A stretch of 64,000 nucleotides of DNA from Natronomonas marina (GCF_024298905.1 NZ_CP101154.1:1550001-1614000); one strand, 5' to 3'. Counted from the stretch's first letter, positions 1 through 10,051 are shown. The notes: a model not told the origin generated them from the letters alone. Made by a program: numbers and translations.

Positions 1-34
1 AGCGTGTATTTGGCGAAATCGTCCAGTAAGCTAA

Positions 35-299
<265 letters not shown>

Positions 300-1223
300 T
301 CACGAACGGCGGTCGTTGTGGTCTCTGCGCTGGACGCGCTCGGTTCGCGTAACGGTTGCACTTCCGTCGAGAAGAAGGCGGAGCGAGGCGGTATCCCGAC
401 GAAACTCGACGCGGTACCGCTCGGGGTCGGTATCGACGCGCTCGGACGTCCACCGCCCGTCGTGGAGGAAGCGATTGAACTCCCACACCCCGGACTCCAG
501 GATGTCGATGCCCCGCTCCCAGTGGAACGATATAGATGCGGGGTGGTACGCGGCAGCGATGGGAAGCGGAAGACTCAGGAACCGGAGACATTCCCGACAC
601 TCGCTGCCGGTGATAAAGGAGACCGGTATTTCGTCGGGAAACCGGATGTCCGTGGCGTCCCAGACCTCGGTTTCGATGCGGCCCGCACAGTCCGGACAGA
701 CCCCGCGACGGGTCTTGAGGAGGTCGCCGGCCTGTTCCCGAGCCACGGCGTCGATCAGGTCCGCTCCACGCCGGTCGCGCACCTGTGCCGGCCGAACGCG
801 GTAGGCGTTCGCACCCCGGTCGCAGGCCGTACAGTACACCATGAAGTACTGGTCTTCGAGCACCGCCCGAACGGTCGTTTCGCCACAGAACTGGCATCCG
901 CCCTCCGTCTCGATAGGGCCGACTTCCGTCGGCCGGCGGTAGTTCTCCGCGAGGACGAACCGTACCATCTGTTCGCCGGCGTGAGTGAACCCGTAGCCGT
1001 CCTCGTGCTTCCTGAGAAACGTCCCGGTGAGCTCGCCGAGGTGGTACGATAGCTTCGACGTGTCGTCAACGTCGACACGGTCGTATATCTCCGAGAAGGA
1101 CAGCGCGGCGACGCCAGTCTTTTTGTTCTCGTGTTGGGCGACCGCGACCGTCCGGAGCACGTCGAGCCGGGTCTCGTCGGAGAGGAGCCGGAACACCTCG
1201 TCCGCGGTCTGTTCGGAACCCAT
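300..1223 (-). CDS. Winged-helix transcriptional regulator with zinc-ribbon domains
   Basis: A 307-residue soluble protein. Residues 5-85 read as an ArsR-like winged helix (EVFRLLSDETRLDVLRTV, then SKLSYHLGEL for the recognition region). Four cysteines at 110, 113, 131 and 134 form a zinc ribbon, and further CxxC pairs lie at 176/179 and 209/212. Haloarchaea have many such HTH proteins with C-terminal sensing domains. The ATG at 1223 was chosen because a TATA-like stretch (1243-1256) lies at leaderless distance and the sequence upstream is arginine-rich and unlike protein. It is divergent from the RND exporter, so control of that exporter is the natural guess. The ligand is unknown. Confidence 0.8.
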   Translation of the reverse strand: MGSEQTADEVFRLLSDETRLDVLRTVAVAQHENKKTGVAALSFSEIYDRVDVDDTSKLSYHLGELTGTFLRKHEDGYGFTHAGEQMVRFVLAENYRRPTEVGPIETEGGCQFCGETTVRAVLEDQYFMVYCTACDRGANAYRVRPAQVRDRRGADLIDAVAREQAGDLLKTRRGVCPDCAGRIETEVWDATDIRFPDEIPVSFITGSECRECLRFLSLPLPIAAAYHPASISFHWERGIDILESGVWEFNRFLHDGRWTSERVDTDPERYRVEFRRDTASLRLLLDGSATVTRTERVQRRDHNDRRS

Positions 1224-1646
1224 GGGCGTCGATCCGCCACCACGATATTGAAATTTCCGTCGAGAAGGTACCTGGACGCGGGCGCGCGGTCGCTCACGGC
1301 CCGATATCCGGCGCGGTCGCCTCCGGTCGGACGCGCCGCGCCCGACACGCAACGGCCAGGGACGAGAGTAGTGTAAGAATTCGTTCAAAAATGGCGTTGA
1401 GTATCACGCCCGTTTGTCCGTCGAATCGGCTCATATCTTCGTAGAAATCGTTCGAAAACGACTGAATCGCTCAACACTAATTTTGAAACGATTCCGATAA
1501 TATATCAAATATTCTATAATACTTATGTGCCAGCCGGACGACTCATCGGACAGGTGATCGACTCAGATGGTCCCCACACGACGGCCGGACCGCACGTATC
1601 GAGCGACCGAGTCCTGCCCTGGCGGAATCAACCGGAGAGCTGACCG
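1224..1646. promoter_or_regulatory. Divergent promoter region between regulator and RND exporter
   Basis: No gene is seen in these 423 bases. A minus-strand TATA-like element (TTTCAATATCG on that strand, 1243-1256) sits about 25 bases before the regulator start. An unusually AT-rich block at 1490-1530, containing ATATATCAAATATTC and TATAATACTTATG, is the likely plus-strand promoter. That leaves a leader of about 100 bases before the exporter ATG, long for a haloarchaeon, so an operator or a different start is possible. Confidence 0.45.
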
Positions 1647-4151
1647 ATGACCGGTGCGATCCGGACGGCGTTCGACGCCGTCACCAGACACAACGTGCTC
1701 GTGTTGGTCCTCATGCTCCTCGTGACCGCGGGCGTCGCTGCGGGGACGGCCCAGCTGCAACTGGGCGAGGGCGAGTCTCCCAGCGGCAGCGACTCCGAGG
1801 TGGCCCAGAAGATGGAGTACGTCCAGCACAACTTTGGGAACCGGACCGGCGCCACCGAATCGGCGAGGAAACCAGCCGCCGTTTACGTGCGCTCGGAGGG
1901 GAACGCACTATCGAAGAGCGCACTGCTGGATTCGTTGCGGTACCAGCGTGCGGTTCGTGACAACGAGTCCGTCGCGGCTGCACTCGGCGACCGGCGCGTG
2001 CTCGGCGTCGCCAACCTCGTTGCCACGCGCGCCGCTGGCACGCCCGACCCGACGCTGGAACAGCAGATAGCCGCGCTCGAACGCGCCAGCGAGTCCGAGG
2101 TCGAGCAACTCGTCGGTCGGACGCTCACCCCAGGTTCGCCCGCCCTGCGATTGCTGCCCGAGACCTACGAACCGGGAACGACGACCGCCGAGAGCCACCG
2201 GATGGTGTTCCCGTTTGCCGACACCGACGGCCGGACGGCAGCGACGGCCGCCCTCTACGAGACCGCATCGGAACGGGAGAGTCCCGAGTACTTCACCCGG
2301 GGCGAACACGCACGCGACGAGCGGCAGTCGACGTACCTTCTGAACACGATGGAACTCGTCGTGCCCGCCGCGCTCCTCGTCATCCTCGCTGTGCTGGGGT
2401 TCTCCTATCGCGACTTCGTCGACGTCGCGGTCGGGTTCGCCGGCGTCGTCCTCTCGGTGCTGTGGATGTTCGGCATCCTCGGATGGCTCCGGATCCCCGC
2501 CGGCGTCTCGATCATCATCGGCCCGGTACTCATCGTCGGCCTCAGCGTCGACTACGGTCTCCACGTCTTCATGCGTTACCGCGAACAGCGTGGCGAAGCC
2601 GAGAACGTCCGGGAGCCGATGGCCCGCGGGCTGTCGTCGGTATCGGTCGCGCTCGGGCTGGTGACGCTGACCGCGATGCTCGGATTCATGTCCAACGCGA
2701 CCAGCGAACTCACGACTATCAGGCAACTGGCTATCGCCATCACGCTCGGCGTCCTCTCGACGCTCGTGGTCTCGTTGACCATAGTTCCCTCGCTGAAGGT
2801 GACCGTCGACCGCCTGCTCGAGCGCGCCGGTCTCGACCGGCACACGCGACCGCTGGGCAAGACCGGGCTGCTCCAGCCGATGCTGAAAGGCGGCGCCTCG
2901 CTCGCCCGACGCGGCGCGCCGGTCGTCCTCGTCGTCGCACTCGTTGCGGGGTCGGCCGGTGCGGTCGCCTGGACCGACCTCGACAGGCAGTCGATACAGC
3001 AGCAACAGGGGGAAATCGACGACTGGAAACAGGACCTCCCCGGGCCGATCGGCTGGGACGTCTCCGAGGCATCGGAACACAGGAGCTACGTCGCCGACCA
3101 CTACCGGGCCGCCGATGAAGACCGACGGAGCCGATCGAGCGTGCTCGTCGAAGGCACCGTGACCGACCCGGCCGCACTCGAGAGCGTGCAGGCCGTCCAC
3201 GGCGCCGCCCGTGAGAGTGACATCGTCTTCCAGCGCGGCGACGCCGTTGCCGTGACCTCGCCGCTCACCGTTATGGAAGACGTTGCCGCCTCCGACGAGA
3301 CGTTCCGGAAGCGACTCCGCGAGGCCGATACCGACGGTGACGGTCTCCCGGACCGGAACCTCGAGGCGGTCTACGACGCGCTGTACGCAACCGCCCCCGA
3401 TCGGGCCAGTCGGGTCCTGGACCGCGAGGACGGCGAGTACCGCTCGCTCCGCGTCATCGTGCCGGTGCAGTCCGACGCCACTACCTCCGAGCGTGCCGCG
3501 GGCATGCGTTCCATCGCCGCTGCCGGCGGAGGCGACGAGGCCGTCTCGACGACCGCCGTCGGAAGCGGCATCCTCCAGCAGGTCCAGCTATCGGAGACCG
3601 CCGATAGCATCCTGGAGACGCTGGTCGTCGCACTCGTGGCGGTGAGCGTCCTGCTGATCGTCGTGTATCGACTAATCGCGGGCAGTGCCTCGCTGGGCGC
3701 TGTCACGGCGCTACCGATATCGCTGGTGGCGGCCCTGGTCATCGGCGGGATGTGGGTGTTCGATGTCCCACTGACGCTGCTTACGGCACTGCTACTGAGC
3801 CTGGTTATCGGGGTCGGCGTCGACTACAACATCCACGTCAGCGACCGGTTCCTCCAGGAGCGAGAGCGCGGCCGTACGGTCCACGACGCGCTCGTCGCGG
3901 CGACCACCGGCACCGGGGGCGCCCTCCTGGGGAGTACGCTCACCTCCGCCGGCGCGTTCAGCGCGCTCCTCCTGCACCCCAATCCGCAGTTCGAGCACTT
4001 CGGGACGTTGGTCATCCTGGCCATGGTCACGTCCTTCATCGTGGCGGTGTTCGTGCTCCCGAGCCTGCTCCTGCTGTGGACCCGATACGTACGGCCATCG
4101 ACCACGGGAGCCGGCAGCGGCGTCAACCACTCCGTCCGAGCAGACGATTGA
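1647..4151 (+). CDS. RND/MMPL-family membrane exporter
   Basis: An 834-residue membrane protein with the duplicated RND plan. One transmembrane helix lies near residue 20, followed by a large extracytoplasmic loop and a helix bundle from about 230 to 390; the pattern then repeats, with loop residues 450-650 and helices from about 660 to 820. Each half carries the MMPL/HAE3 helix motif with an acidic residue (GLSVDYGLHV near 300, GVGVDYNIHV near 725), the expected proton relay. Substrates are probably lipids or hydrophobic compounds, driven by the ion gradient, but cannot be named. The second loop holds a DTDGDGLPD motif near residue 561 that resembles a calcium-binding loop. It is divergent from the winged-helix gene. 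Confidence 0.85.
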   Translation: MTGAIRTAFDAVTRHNVLVLVLMLLVTAGVAAGTAQLQLGEGESPSGSDSEVAQKMEYVQHNFGNRTGATESARKPAAVYVRSEGNALSKSALLDSLRYQRAVRDNESVAAALGDRRVLGVANLVATRAAGTPDPTLEQQIAALERASESEVEQLVGRTLTPGSPALRLLPETYEPGTTTAESHRMVFPFADTDGRTAATAALYETASERESPEYFTRGEHARDERQSTYLLNTMELVVPAALLVILAVLGFSYRDFVDVAVGFAGVVLSVLWMFGILGWLRIPAGVSIIIGPVLIVGLSVDYGLHVFMRYREQRGEAENVREPMARGLSSVSVALGLVTLTAMLGFMSNATSELTTIRQLAIAITLGVLSTLVVSLTIVPSLKVTVDRLLERAGLDRHTRPLGKTGLLQPMLKGGASLARRGAPVVLVVALVAGSAGAVAWTDLDRQSIQQQQGEIDDWKQDLPGPIGWDVSEASEHRSYVADHYRAADEDRRSRSSVLVEGTVTDPAALESVQAVHGAARESDIVFQRGDAVAVTSPLTVMEDVAASDETFRKRLREADTDGDGLPDRNLEAVYDALYATAPDRASRVLDREDGEYRSLRVIVPVQSDATTSERAAGMRSIAAAGGGDEAVSTTAVGSGILQQVQLSETADSILETLVVALVAVSVLLIVVYRLIAGSASLGAVTALPISLVAALVIGGMWVFDVPLTLLTALLLSLVIGVGVDYNIHVSDRFLQERERGRTVHDALVAATTGTGGALLGSTLTSAGAFSALLLHPNPQFEHFGTLVILAMVTSFIVAVFVLPSLLLLWTRYVRPSTTGAGSGVNHSVRADD

Positions 4152-4153
4152 GT

Positions 4154-4261
4154 TTACCCACGACTGAAGTCGTGGGATTCAGCGTGGACTCCCGCTCTGG
4201 CCGACACATCGCCGGCAGGTGATTCATACTCACCGTTCACGTTCAACATCCCGCTGCTAAC
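4154..4261 (-). pseudogene. Second TnpB C-terminal relic
   Basis: The minus-strand frame ends with [20 protein letters not shown] and then [14 protein letters not shown], clearly related to the end of the relic at 42-299. Only about 35 codons are recognisable and the sequence upstream is unrelated. It starts 2 bases after the exporter stop codon and reads towards it. Confidence 0.7.
4157..4176. repeat. Terminal hairpin, second copy
   Basis: CCCACGAC-TGAA-GTCGTGGG has an 8-bp perfect stem with a 4-base loop, the counterpart of the hairpin at 35-54. Two compensatory changes (GC to AC, GC to GT) keep the stem paired. Confidence 0.6.
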
Positions 4262-4427
4262 CAGAACTCCGCGGCCGAGTACGAGATATCGTCGGTCATC
4301 GGCGGCAGGCCGGCGAGAGGGGCGGTCGGGACGGACCGCTGTAGCAACCACCCGGCTCGGCGGTTCGCTTAAATCACCAGAAATGTAGTGCAGAACTGCT
4401 ATCTTTTATTTTCCACACTAGCGGGTG

Positions 4428-6938
4428 ATGAGCGGCAACGAGGAATACTCATCCGGCGGGCAGGGCGAACCAGTATCGCGGCGGACACTGCTCGGTGCCA
4501 TCGGCGCCGGTGCCGGCCTGGCGGCCGCACCGCGAGCCGCGCTGGCAGGTCAGGCCGACGGCGAAGCGGCCGCAGAGGGGCGATGGACCAACGCCGAACT
4601 CGCCCGCGCACGCATCGAGCAGTTCGGGCTCGGGCGGCTGGCCGCCAAGCCCGGCTGTTTCAAGCCGAACGCCCGCGAACTGTACGGTCCGACGGACCTC
4701 AACGCCCAGTCGGCCAACGGCCGCCTGGCGGTCGGCGTCAACGGCGCCGGGACGATGACGGTGTTCCGGTGGCCCCGGCCGTCCTTCTACGACCAGGTCA
4801 AGTACTTCACCGAAGGGCGCGACGACGACGCGGACATCCAGGTCGCGCCGAACATGGGTGCGTTCCTGGGAATCGCGGCCGACACCGGGGACGGCTTCCG
4901 GACGACGTGGCTCCGTGACTTCGACGAGGTCGAACAGTACTACGCGAACGACCGCGACGAGACGGCGGGCGAGTACTCGGACGAGATCGTCACGCGATTC
5001 GTCGACGACGACCTCGGGCTGGACGTCCGGGTCCGGGACCTGACGACAAACGACCGGGACGCGTTCGTTCGCCGTGTCCGGGTCCATCGCCGTGGGACCT
5101 CGCCGGTCGAGCGGGCCCGGCTGGTCGCCTTCGGCAACTTCAACCTCGTCACCGAGAAGCTCCCGCAGTTCCCGGTACAGGACTGGTGTCTCGAGGAGGA
5201 CAACGTCAGCCGCGCACGCTATCTCGACCGGCTGGACGCCGTCGTCTACGACGCGACCGGCGTCGACGTCTCGACCGGCACCCGTCGGTCGGTCGCGGTG
5301 GCGATGGGTTTCGGCGGCGACACCGTCGGCCACCAGGTCGGCGGTGACGCCTACGACCCGGCGGCCGAGCCGACCGGTCGCGCCGGCCCGACCGTCGACG
5401 CCTACGACGACGCCGCCACGGGGTCGCTGTCGGGCAACGACGAGTACGTCGGTCAGGCGACGAGCGCGCTGACGACCGACCTCTCCTTCGAATCGGGCGG
5501 GAACGTCGCCGAGGAGACGGTCGTCGTCGCGGCCGCCGAGGACGAAACCTCGGTGGCGACGACGCTCGGGGCGGTCCGGGAGGAGTCCCACGAGACGCTC
5601 CGGGAACGGAAGGAGACTTGGCTCGCGGAGGTCCTCGCCGACGCCCCGCTGCCGGACCGAGACGCTATCGAGGCCGCGGAGGGAGAAGAGGTGGCGACGG
5701 CGGTGATGCAGGCGGTCCGGCGGGCGCTCGTGGTGCTGGTGACCAACTACGACCGCGAGTCCGGCGCCGTCGTCGCCTCCATATCGACGCAGCCGCCCTA
5801 CGGCGAGGACTGGCCCCGCGACGGCGCCTACTTCAACTACGTCCTCGAACTGATCGGTCGCCACGACTGGGTGGAAAAGCGAAACCGCTGGTACGCCAGC
5901 ATCCAACAGCAGGCCGCCGATTCCGCACTGGACGGCGATCTGCTGGGAAGCCTGCAGCCGTCGCAACTCACCTCCCTGACGACGCTGCCGGCGAACTGGA
6001 ACATGTGCTACTACGCCGACGGGGTCGCCGGCGGTCCCATCCCCTACCAGATCGACACCACGAGCTACGTCGTCTGGACGATGTACGACCACTACGAGAT
6101 GACCGGCGACGAGGAGTACCTCCGGGCGGTGTACCCGGCCATCCGCCGGGCAGCGGACTTCCTCGTCCAGTGCAAGGACCCCCGCAACGACCTCCAGTGT
6201 CCGGCCTTCGAGGACGACCGCTTCACCGAACCGACCCGACAGACGATGAACGGCGCGGCGCCGGTGTGGCGGGCCCTGCGGGCGGCGACGGACGCCGCGC
6301 GGGTGCTCGGCCGCGAGGACGACGCCGTCCGGTACAGCCAGCGACAGCACGAACTGGGCCAGGCCATCGAGCGCGAACTGTACGACGAATCGCTCGGCGG
6401 CTACGTGTCCGACCCCGGTTCGACGTACTCCGAGACGGTCTGGCCGCTGGAGTACACCCCCTACGTCGACCCGGAGACGGGCGAGATCCGCGACCGCCCG
6501 CAGGTCGAGGACCCGCTCGAACACCCCCGCATCCAGCGGCACCTGGACGCCGACGCCCGCAGCGTCGAGGCTATCTTCGAGGAACCGGAGGGCGGCGAGG
6601 TGGACACCGGCGCCTACGAGGCGAAGGTCCTGATCCCGCTGGCGAAGGCCCGCCGGGAGACCCCGCCGGGTGACTTCGAGTTCGTCAGCGACGGCGTCCG
6701 CTGGCTGGCGACCGAACACGCGACCGACGACACCCGGGTCATGGGCGAGGCCTGGAAGGTGTTCCCCGACGAGAACGGCGACCGCGACGTCCGGTCGATC
6801 ACCGGCCAGCCACACGTCTGGGAGCAGGTCCTGCTGTACCTCGCCACTCTCGAGGCGTACCCGCCGGCCGACGTCGCCTTCGACGACGACGGTATCGGTG
6901 GCGTCCTGGCGGCACTCAGAGAGCAAAAGCGGGAGTAG
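4428..6938 (+). CDS. Tat-exported GH15-type glucoamylase
   Basis: The first ATG gives 836 residues; a GTG one codon earlier is also possible. The N-terminus has a Tat signal (SRRTLLGAIGAGAG, then an Ala-rich stretch), so the enzyme is folded before export. An N-terminal beta-rich domain (about 50-370) precedes an (alpha/alpha)6-type catalytic domain (about 400-825). The latter has the GH15 signature EDWPRDGAYF near residue 460 and the late conserved QPHVWEQVLLYL near 795. GH15 enzymes release glucose from the non-reducing ends of starch, dextrin or related alpha-glucans. Exact specificity cannot be read. A TATA-like CTTTTATTTTCC lies just upstream. Confidence 0.8.
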   Translation: MSGNEEYSSGGQGEPVSRRTLLGAIGAGAGLAAAPRAALAGQADGEAAAEGRWTNAELARARIEQFGLGRLAAKPGCFKPNARELYGPTDLNAQSANGRLAVGVNGAGTMTVFRWPRPSFYDQVKYFTEGRDDDADIQVAPNMGAFLGIAADTGDGFRTTWLRDFDEVEQYYANDRDETAGEYSDEIVTRFVDDDLGLDVRVRDLTTNDRDAFVRRVRVHRRGTSPVERARLVAFGNFNLVTEKLPQFPVQDWCLEEDNVSRARYLDRLDAVVYDATGVDVSTGTRRSVAVAMGFGGDTVGHQVGGDAYDPAAEPTGRAGPTVDAYDDAATGSLSGNDEYVGQATSALTTDLSFESGGNVAEETVVVAAAEDETSVATTLGAVREESHETLRERKETWLAEVLADAPLPDRDAIEAAEGEEVATAVMQAVRRALVVLVTNYDRESGAVVASISTQPPYGEDWPRDGAYFNYVLELIGRHDWVEKRNRWYASIQQQAADSALDGDLLGSLQPSQLTSLTTLPANWNMCYYADGVAGGPIPYQIDTTSYVVWTMYDHYEMTGDEEYLRAVYPAIRRAADFLVQCKDPRNDLQCPAFEDDRFTEPTRQTMNGAAPVWRALRAATDAARVLGREDDAVRYSQRQHELGQAIERELYDESLGGYVSDPGSTYSETVWPLEYTPYVDPETGEIRDRPQVEDPLEHPRIQRHLDADARSVEAIFEEPEGGEVDTGAYEAKVLIPLAKARRETPPGDFEFVSDGVRWLATEHATDDTRVMGEAWKVFPDENGDRDVRSITGQPHVWEQVLLYLATLEAYPPADVAFDDDGIGGVLAALREQKRE

Positions 6939-7164
6939 AGCCGTTTTCCGGGGGACTGGCTGATTTCGGTTCGTTCGCACCGTCTTGGAAGCGGTCTGAC
7001 TGTATCGCCATCCGCTCCGCCCTGAAGCGCGAAGGTTTCCCCTGTTTCTCGTAAATTCACTCGAACGAACAGTCGATCATAATGGATTTTAGAATATCAA
7101 CTCGATCTATCGTGTATATTGACTGTTCCAGAAGGATTAACAACATAAAAGCCAATAAATACCC

Positions 7165-8364
7165 GTGTACACGCTGGCCCTCCAGACGAACAGTGCGCCC
7201 CTCGTCGACATCGGTGCCAGCGTGGTTCTCTGGACGGTGCTGGGTCTCTACCTCGCGGGAGACCTGTACTGGATTTACGAGATGCTCTGGTACGGAATCC
7301 GGTATCGGCCGCCCGCCCGACAGTACGGCGCCCGGGACGCACAGGTCAGGATTCTGACCGTGAACAACGAATCCGTCGTCCGCGAAACCGTTCGACGGCT
7401 GCCGGACTCCTTCGACGAGCGGTACGTCATCGCCGAGGAACCGATGGACGTCCCTGGGGCGGATGTCAGGGTCGTGCCGGACGACTTCGAATGCAACGCG
7501 ACGAACAAGGGGCGGGCGCTCGAGTGGGCCCGGCAAACGCTCTCCTGTGACCGCGAGTTCGTGTTGTACCTCGACGAGGACAGTCACCTGCTCGAATTCG
7601 GGGGGTTTCCGGACGCCGACATCGTCCAGTTCAACGAACACCCGCGCCGCACGACGAGCCTTCTGGCGTACCTCTGTGAGATCAATCGCATCGGCTTCCA
7701 GATCGAACAGCGGGCGTTCCCGTCGCTGAAAATCCCGCTGTACGCCTGGGGCGGCGGCATCGCCATCAGGAAGTCAGTCGAGGACGAGATCACCTGGGAC
7801 TACCCGACCGTCATCGAGGATACGGTCTTCGTCTGGCGGGTGTTCTCGAGTCTGGGTCGTTCGGCAACGCTGACGTTCGTCCCGGACCGGATCTCCAACC
7901 AGTCACCCCCGTCAATCCCGGCGATGTTCCGGCAACGGCGCCGCTGGATCGCCGGCAGCCGCGAGGACAACGACCTCCTCTCTCTCGACCGAATCCTGAT
8001 GTACGGCATCCGGGACCTCTCGTGGTCGGTCACGGGAGTCATCCCGATACTGGCGCTGTTGGCGTTCCTCCCGGGCATCGACGTCTTCTTCGGCCGCCTG
8101 TATGCGGTCGCGTCGGTCGTCCTCCTCGGGTTCATGTACGTCTGGATCGTGATCGGCCTCCTGCGCTACCGGCCGCCGGCCAAAATCGCGGTCGCGGTCG
8201 TCGTCCTCGCGCCGCTCACGACGGTCCTGCACTCGCTGGGCGCCCTGTGGGGACTCGTCTCGACGCCCGACACCTTCGAGGTGACCGCGAAGGTCGACGA
8301 CGAGTCACAGTTCGACGAAGCGTATACGACGCCGCAGGGCGAAGCCCCCACTGAACAGCCGTGA
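7165..8364 (+). CDS. Membrane family-2 glycosyltransferase (BRE-3/egghead-like)
   Basis: A 399-residue protein starting at GTG behind an AT-rich stretch (ACATAAAAGCCAATAAAT). One N-terminal helix (about 15-38) is followed by a GT-A domain with a DxD-type motif (YLDEDSHLL, about 134), an acceptor-side ED (VIEDTVF, about 215) and the processive-type QRRRWIAGS motif (about 257), then three or four C-terminal helices (285-355). This order matches inverting GT2 polymerases and the egghead/BRE-3 beta-mannosyltransferases. Sugar and acceptor are unknown. The stop codon overlaps the start of the GH26-type gene, so the two are translated together. Confidence 0.75.
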   Translation: MYTLALQTNSAPLVDIGASVVLWTVLGLYLAGDLYWIYEMLWYGIRYRPPARQYGARDAQVRILTVNNESVVRETVRRLPDSFDERYVIAEEPMDVPGADVRVVPDDFECNATNKGRALEWARQTLSCDREFVLYLDEDSHLLEFGGFPDADIVQFNEHPRRTTSLLAYLCEINRIGFQIEQRAFPSLKIPLYAWGGGIAIRKSVEDEITWDYPTVIEDTVFVWRVFSSLGRSATLTFVPDRISNQSPPSIPAMFRQRRRWIAGSREDNDLLSLDRILMYGIRDLSWSVTGVIPILALLAFLPGIDVFFGRLYAVASVVLLGFMYVWIVIGLLRYRPPAKIAVAVVVLAPLTTVLHSLGALWGLVSTPDTFEVTAKVDDESQFDEAYTTPQGEAPTEQP

Positions 8365-9335
8365 GAAACCCCGACGACCCTGACCGAGGGCGGGCGCTCG
8401 GTGTCTTCCCCGCCGACGACCTCTCGGAGGCGACGGCGGTCGACCGGTGGCTCGACGGTGGGCTGTCGGTCGTCGTCACGTTCGTCGGCACGGATGTCTC
8501 GCCGGCGGCGCGTGACCGATTCGTCGAGAAGTACCTGACGGCGATATGGGACGCGGGCTACGTGCCCGTCGTGACGCTGGAGCCGTGGAACATCGACGGC
8601 GTGTCGTCGGCGGGGCTGTTCGAGGACGGCGACACGATCCGAGGGTGGGCGACCCGCCTCGCCGACTGGGTCGAGGAGTCGCCCGAGCGGACGCTGTTTC
8701 TCAGGCCCGCCCACGAGATGAACGGGTCGTGGTACCCCTGGAGCGTCGGCGCCGGACTCGACCCGGCGGACTACCGGCGGGCGTGGCGGACGATGTACGA
8801 TACCTTCCGCGAGGCCGGCCTCGTGGGCGAACGCGTCCGGTGGCTGTGGTGCATCAACGCCGAGACGACGGCCGACGTCGACCCGCTCTCCTGTTATCCC
8901 GGCGACGACTACGTCGACTGGGTCGGCGTCGACGGCTACAATTTCGGCGACAGCCAGGCGTGGAGCACCTGGATCGACCCCGGAACCGTCTTCGAATCGG
9001 CCTTCGAGCGGCTTCGTACCCTGACCGACGCGCCGCTCTCTGTCCCCGAATTCGGGTGTTCGCCGATGCGGGCGGGGACCCACGACCCGAGCGGGAAGTC
9101 GACGTGGATCACCGACGCGTTCGACCTCTTCGACGACTGGGACGTCCGTCTGGCCGGGTGGTTCAACACGACCAAGGAGACGGACTGGCGCGTACTCGAC
9201 CCCGCGCCCGACGGCGACGGTCGGTATCCCGGCACGGTCCGATTCGATGGCACCCGCTACGCCGTCTATCCCTCGTTCCGGCGTGCGGCGAAACGGTATC
9301 TCGACGGCGGGGGCGTTACCGGGACGGGATGGTGA
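8361..9335 (+). CDS. GH26-type beta-mannanase-like hydrolase
   Basis: A 324-residue protein starting at a GTG that overlaps the GT2 stop (GTGA). A (beta/alpha)8 glycosidase is indicated by RPAHEMNGSWYPW, with the candidate acid/base Glu near 119, and by VPEFGCSP, with the candidate nucleophile Glu near 230. Both are placed as in GH26 beta-mannanases and lichenases. No signal peptide or membrane segment is visible, so it may act inside the cell or leave by an unseen route. Tight coupling to the synthase suggests editing, release or turnover of the polymer the GT2 makes. Confidence 0.75.
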   Translation: MRNPDDPDRGRALGVFPADDLSEATAVDRWLDGGLSVVVTFVGTDVSPAARDRFVEKYLTAIWDAGYVPVVTLEPWNIDGVSSAGLFEDGDTIRGWATRLADWVEESPERTLFLRPAHEMNGSWYPWSVGAGLDPADYRRAWRTMYDTFREAGLVGERVRWLWCINAETTADVDPLSCYPGDDYVDWVGVDGYNFGDSQAWSTWIDPGTVFESAFERLRTLTDAPLSVPEFGCSPMRAGTHDPSGKSTWITDAFDLFDDWDVRLAGWFNTTKETDWRVLDPAPDGDGRYPGTVRFDGTRYAVYPSFRRAAKRYLDGGGVTGTGW

Positions 9336-9369
9336 ACCGCGTCGGGTCACCGACGACGAACCCGAATAT

Positions 9370-9507
9370 GTGTGGACTCTACAGGCGGAGCAGGCCGTCG
9401 CGGTCGTCGATACCAACGTGCTGTTGAATCTCGCAACACCGGTCGTCGACGGGCGTCCCCGGGCGCCATCCGGCGGGGACCCACTCAAGGCACTCCTCAC
9501 TGCCTAA
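9370..9507 (+). pseudogene. PIN-domain protein fragment
   Basis: A 45-codon reading stretch contains AVAVVDTNVLLNLATP, the N-terminal strand and first catalytic Asp of a PIN nuclease, and then stops where the remaining roughly 100 residues should follow. There is no recognisable promoter. It is most likely the 5' end of a truncated PIN gene, part of the debris field that follows. Confidence 0.45.
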
Positions 9508-9605
9508 TTTGATACCGGCCACACCCTCCCGTGAGATTCGTTCCATAACACGCTCCGGTGGGGGTCAAAAGGCCTCCGGGAAGAGCAGGTCGACGACCTC
9601 GGGAG

Positions 9606-10051
9606 TTAGGTCCGGACGCGGTCAAGCGTCGCCCCGAATACCACACCGAGCGGGAGGAGTACGATGAGCGCCGCAGTCAATGGTAGGATTATCCATGCCG
9701 ACACGGTTAGCACGTCGTTGATGGTTAATTCTGCTGGAGAAGTAGAAAAAAGCCAACGTCGGCGAGTCCAAAGAAGGTATCACCCCCGATAGAGGTCAGA
9801 TTCGCGAGGAGGACGTACACAGGGGCGGCGAACGCAACGAGCGGGTATGCCAGGAGAATCGTACACAGCCCGGCGACGGCCCCTCAGTACCGCATCTCCG
9901 GGACGACTCCCCAAGCGAACCAAGCAGCGACGAACGTGGCCACGGCAACCGTAGCGGACAGTACGATCACGGGAGCGAAGTAGCCCTGACCGAGTACCAC
10001 GTAATAGAACAAGAAGGCACCGACGAACGCGGCAGCCGTCATTCGTCCCAT
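9606..10051 (-). pseudogene. Broken small membrane protein
   Basis: From ATG at 10051 the frame reads MGRMTAAAFVGAFLFYYVVL and a second hydrophobic helix to PEMRY, then a TGA (9884-9886). It continues in the same frame with another membrane segment (GLCTILLAYPLVAFAAPVYV) to a second stop at 9725-9727. After a one-base shift near 9730 it resumes with VSAWIILPLTAALIVLLPLG and ends at 9606. The whole is a protein of about 148 residues with four helices, broken by a nonsense codon and a frameshift. Family unknown. Its first bases abut the TnpB fragment. Confidence 0.55.

Noticed and set aside
4449-6980. 843-codon open frame on the minus strand
   Set aside because: It is the antisense of the GH15 gene. 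The protein is Arg/Val-rich with no motif, while the plus strand has a Tat signal and GH15 signatures. Long antisense frames are expected at this GC content.
9509-9605. Minus-strand tail RPDLTPEVVDLLFPEAF before the membrane-protein remnant
   Set aside because: Seventeen protein-like codons with a stop on each side; could be debris from another gene but cannot be supported.
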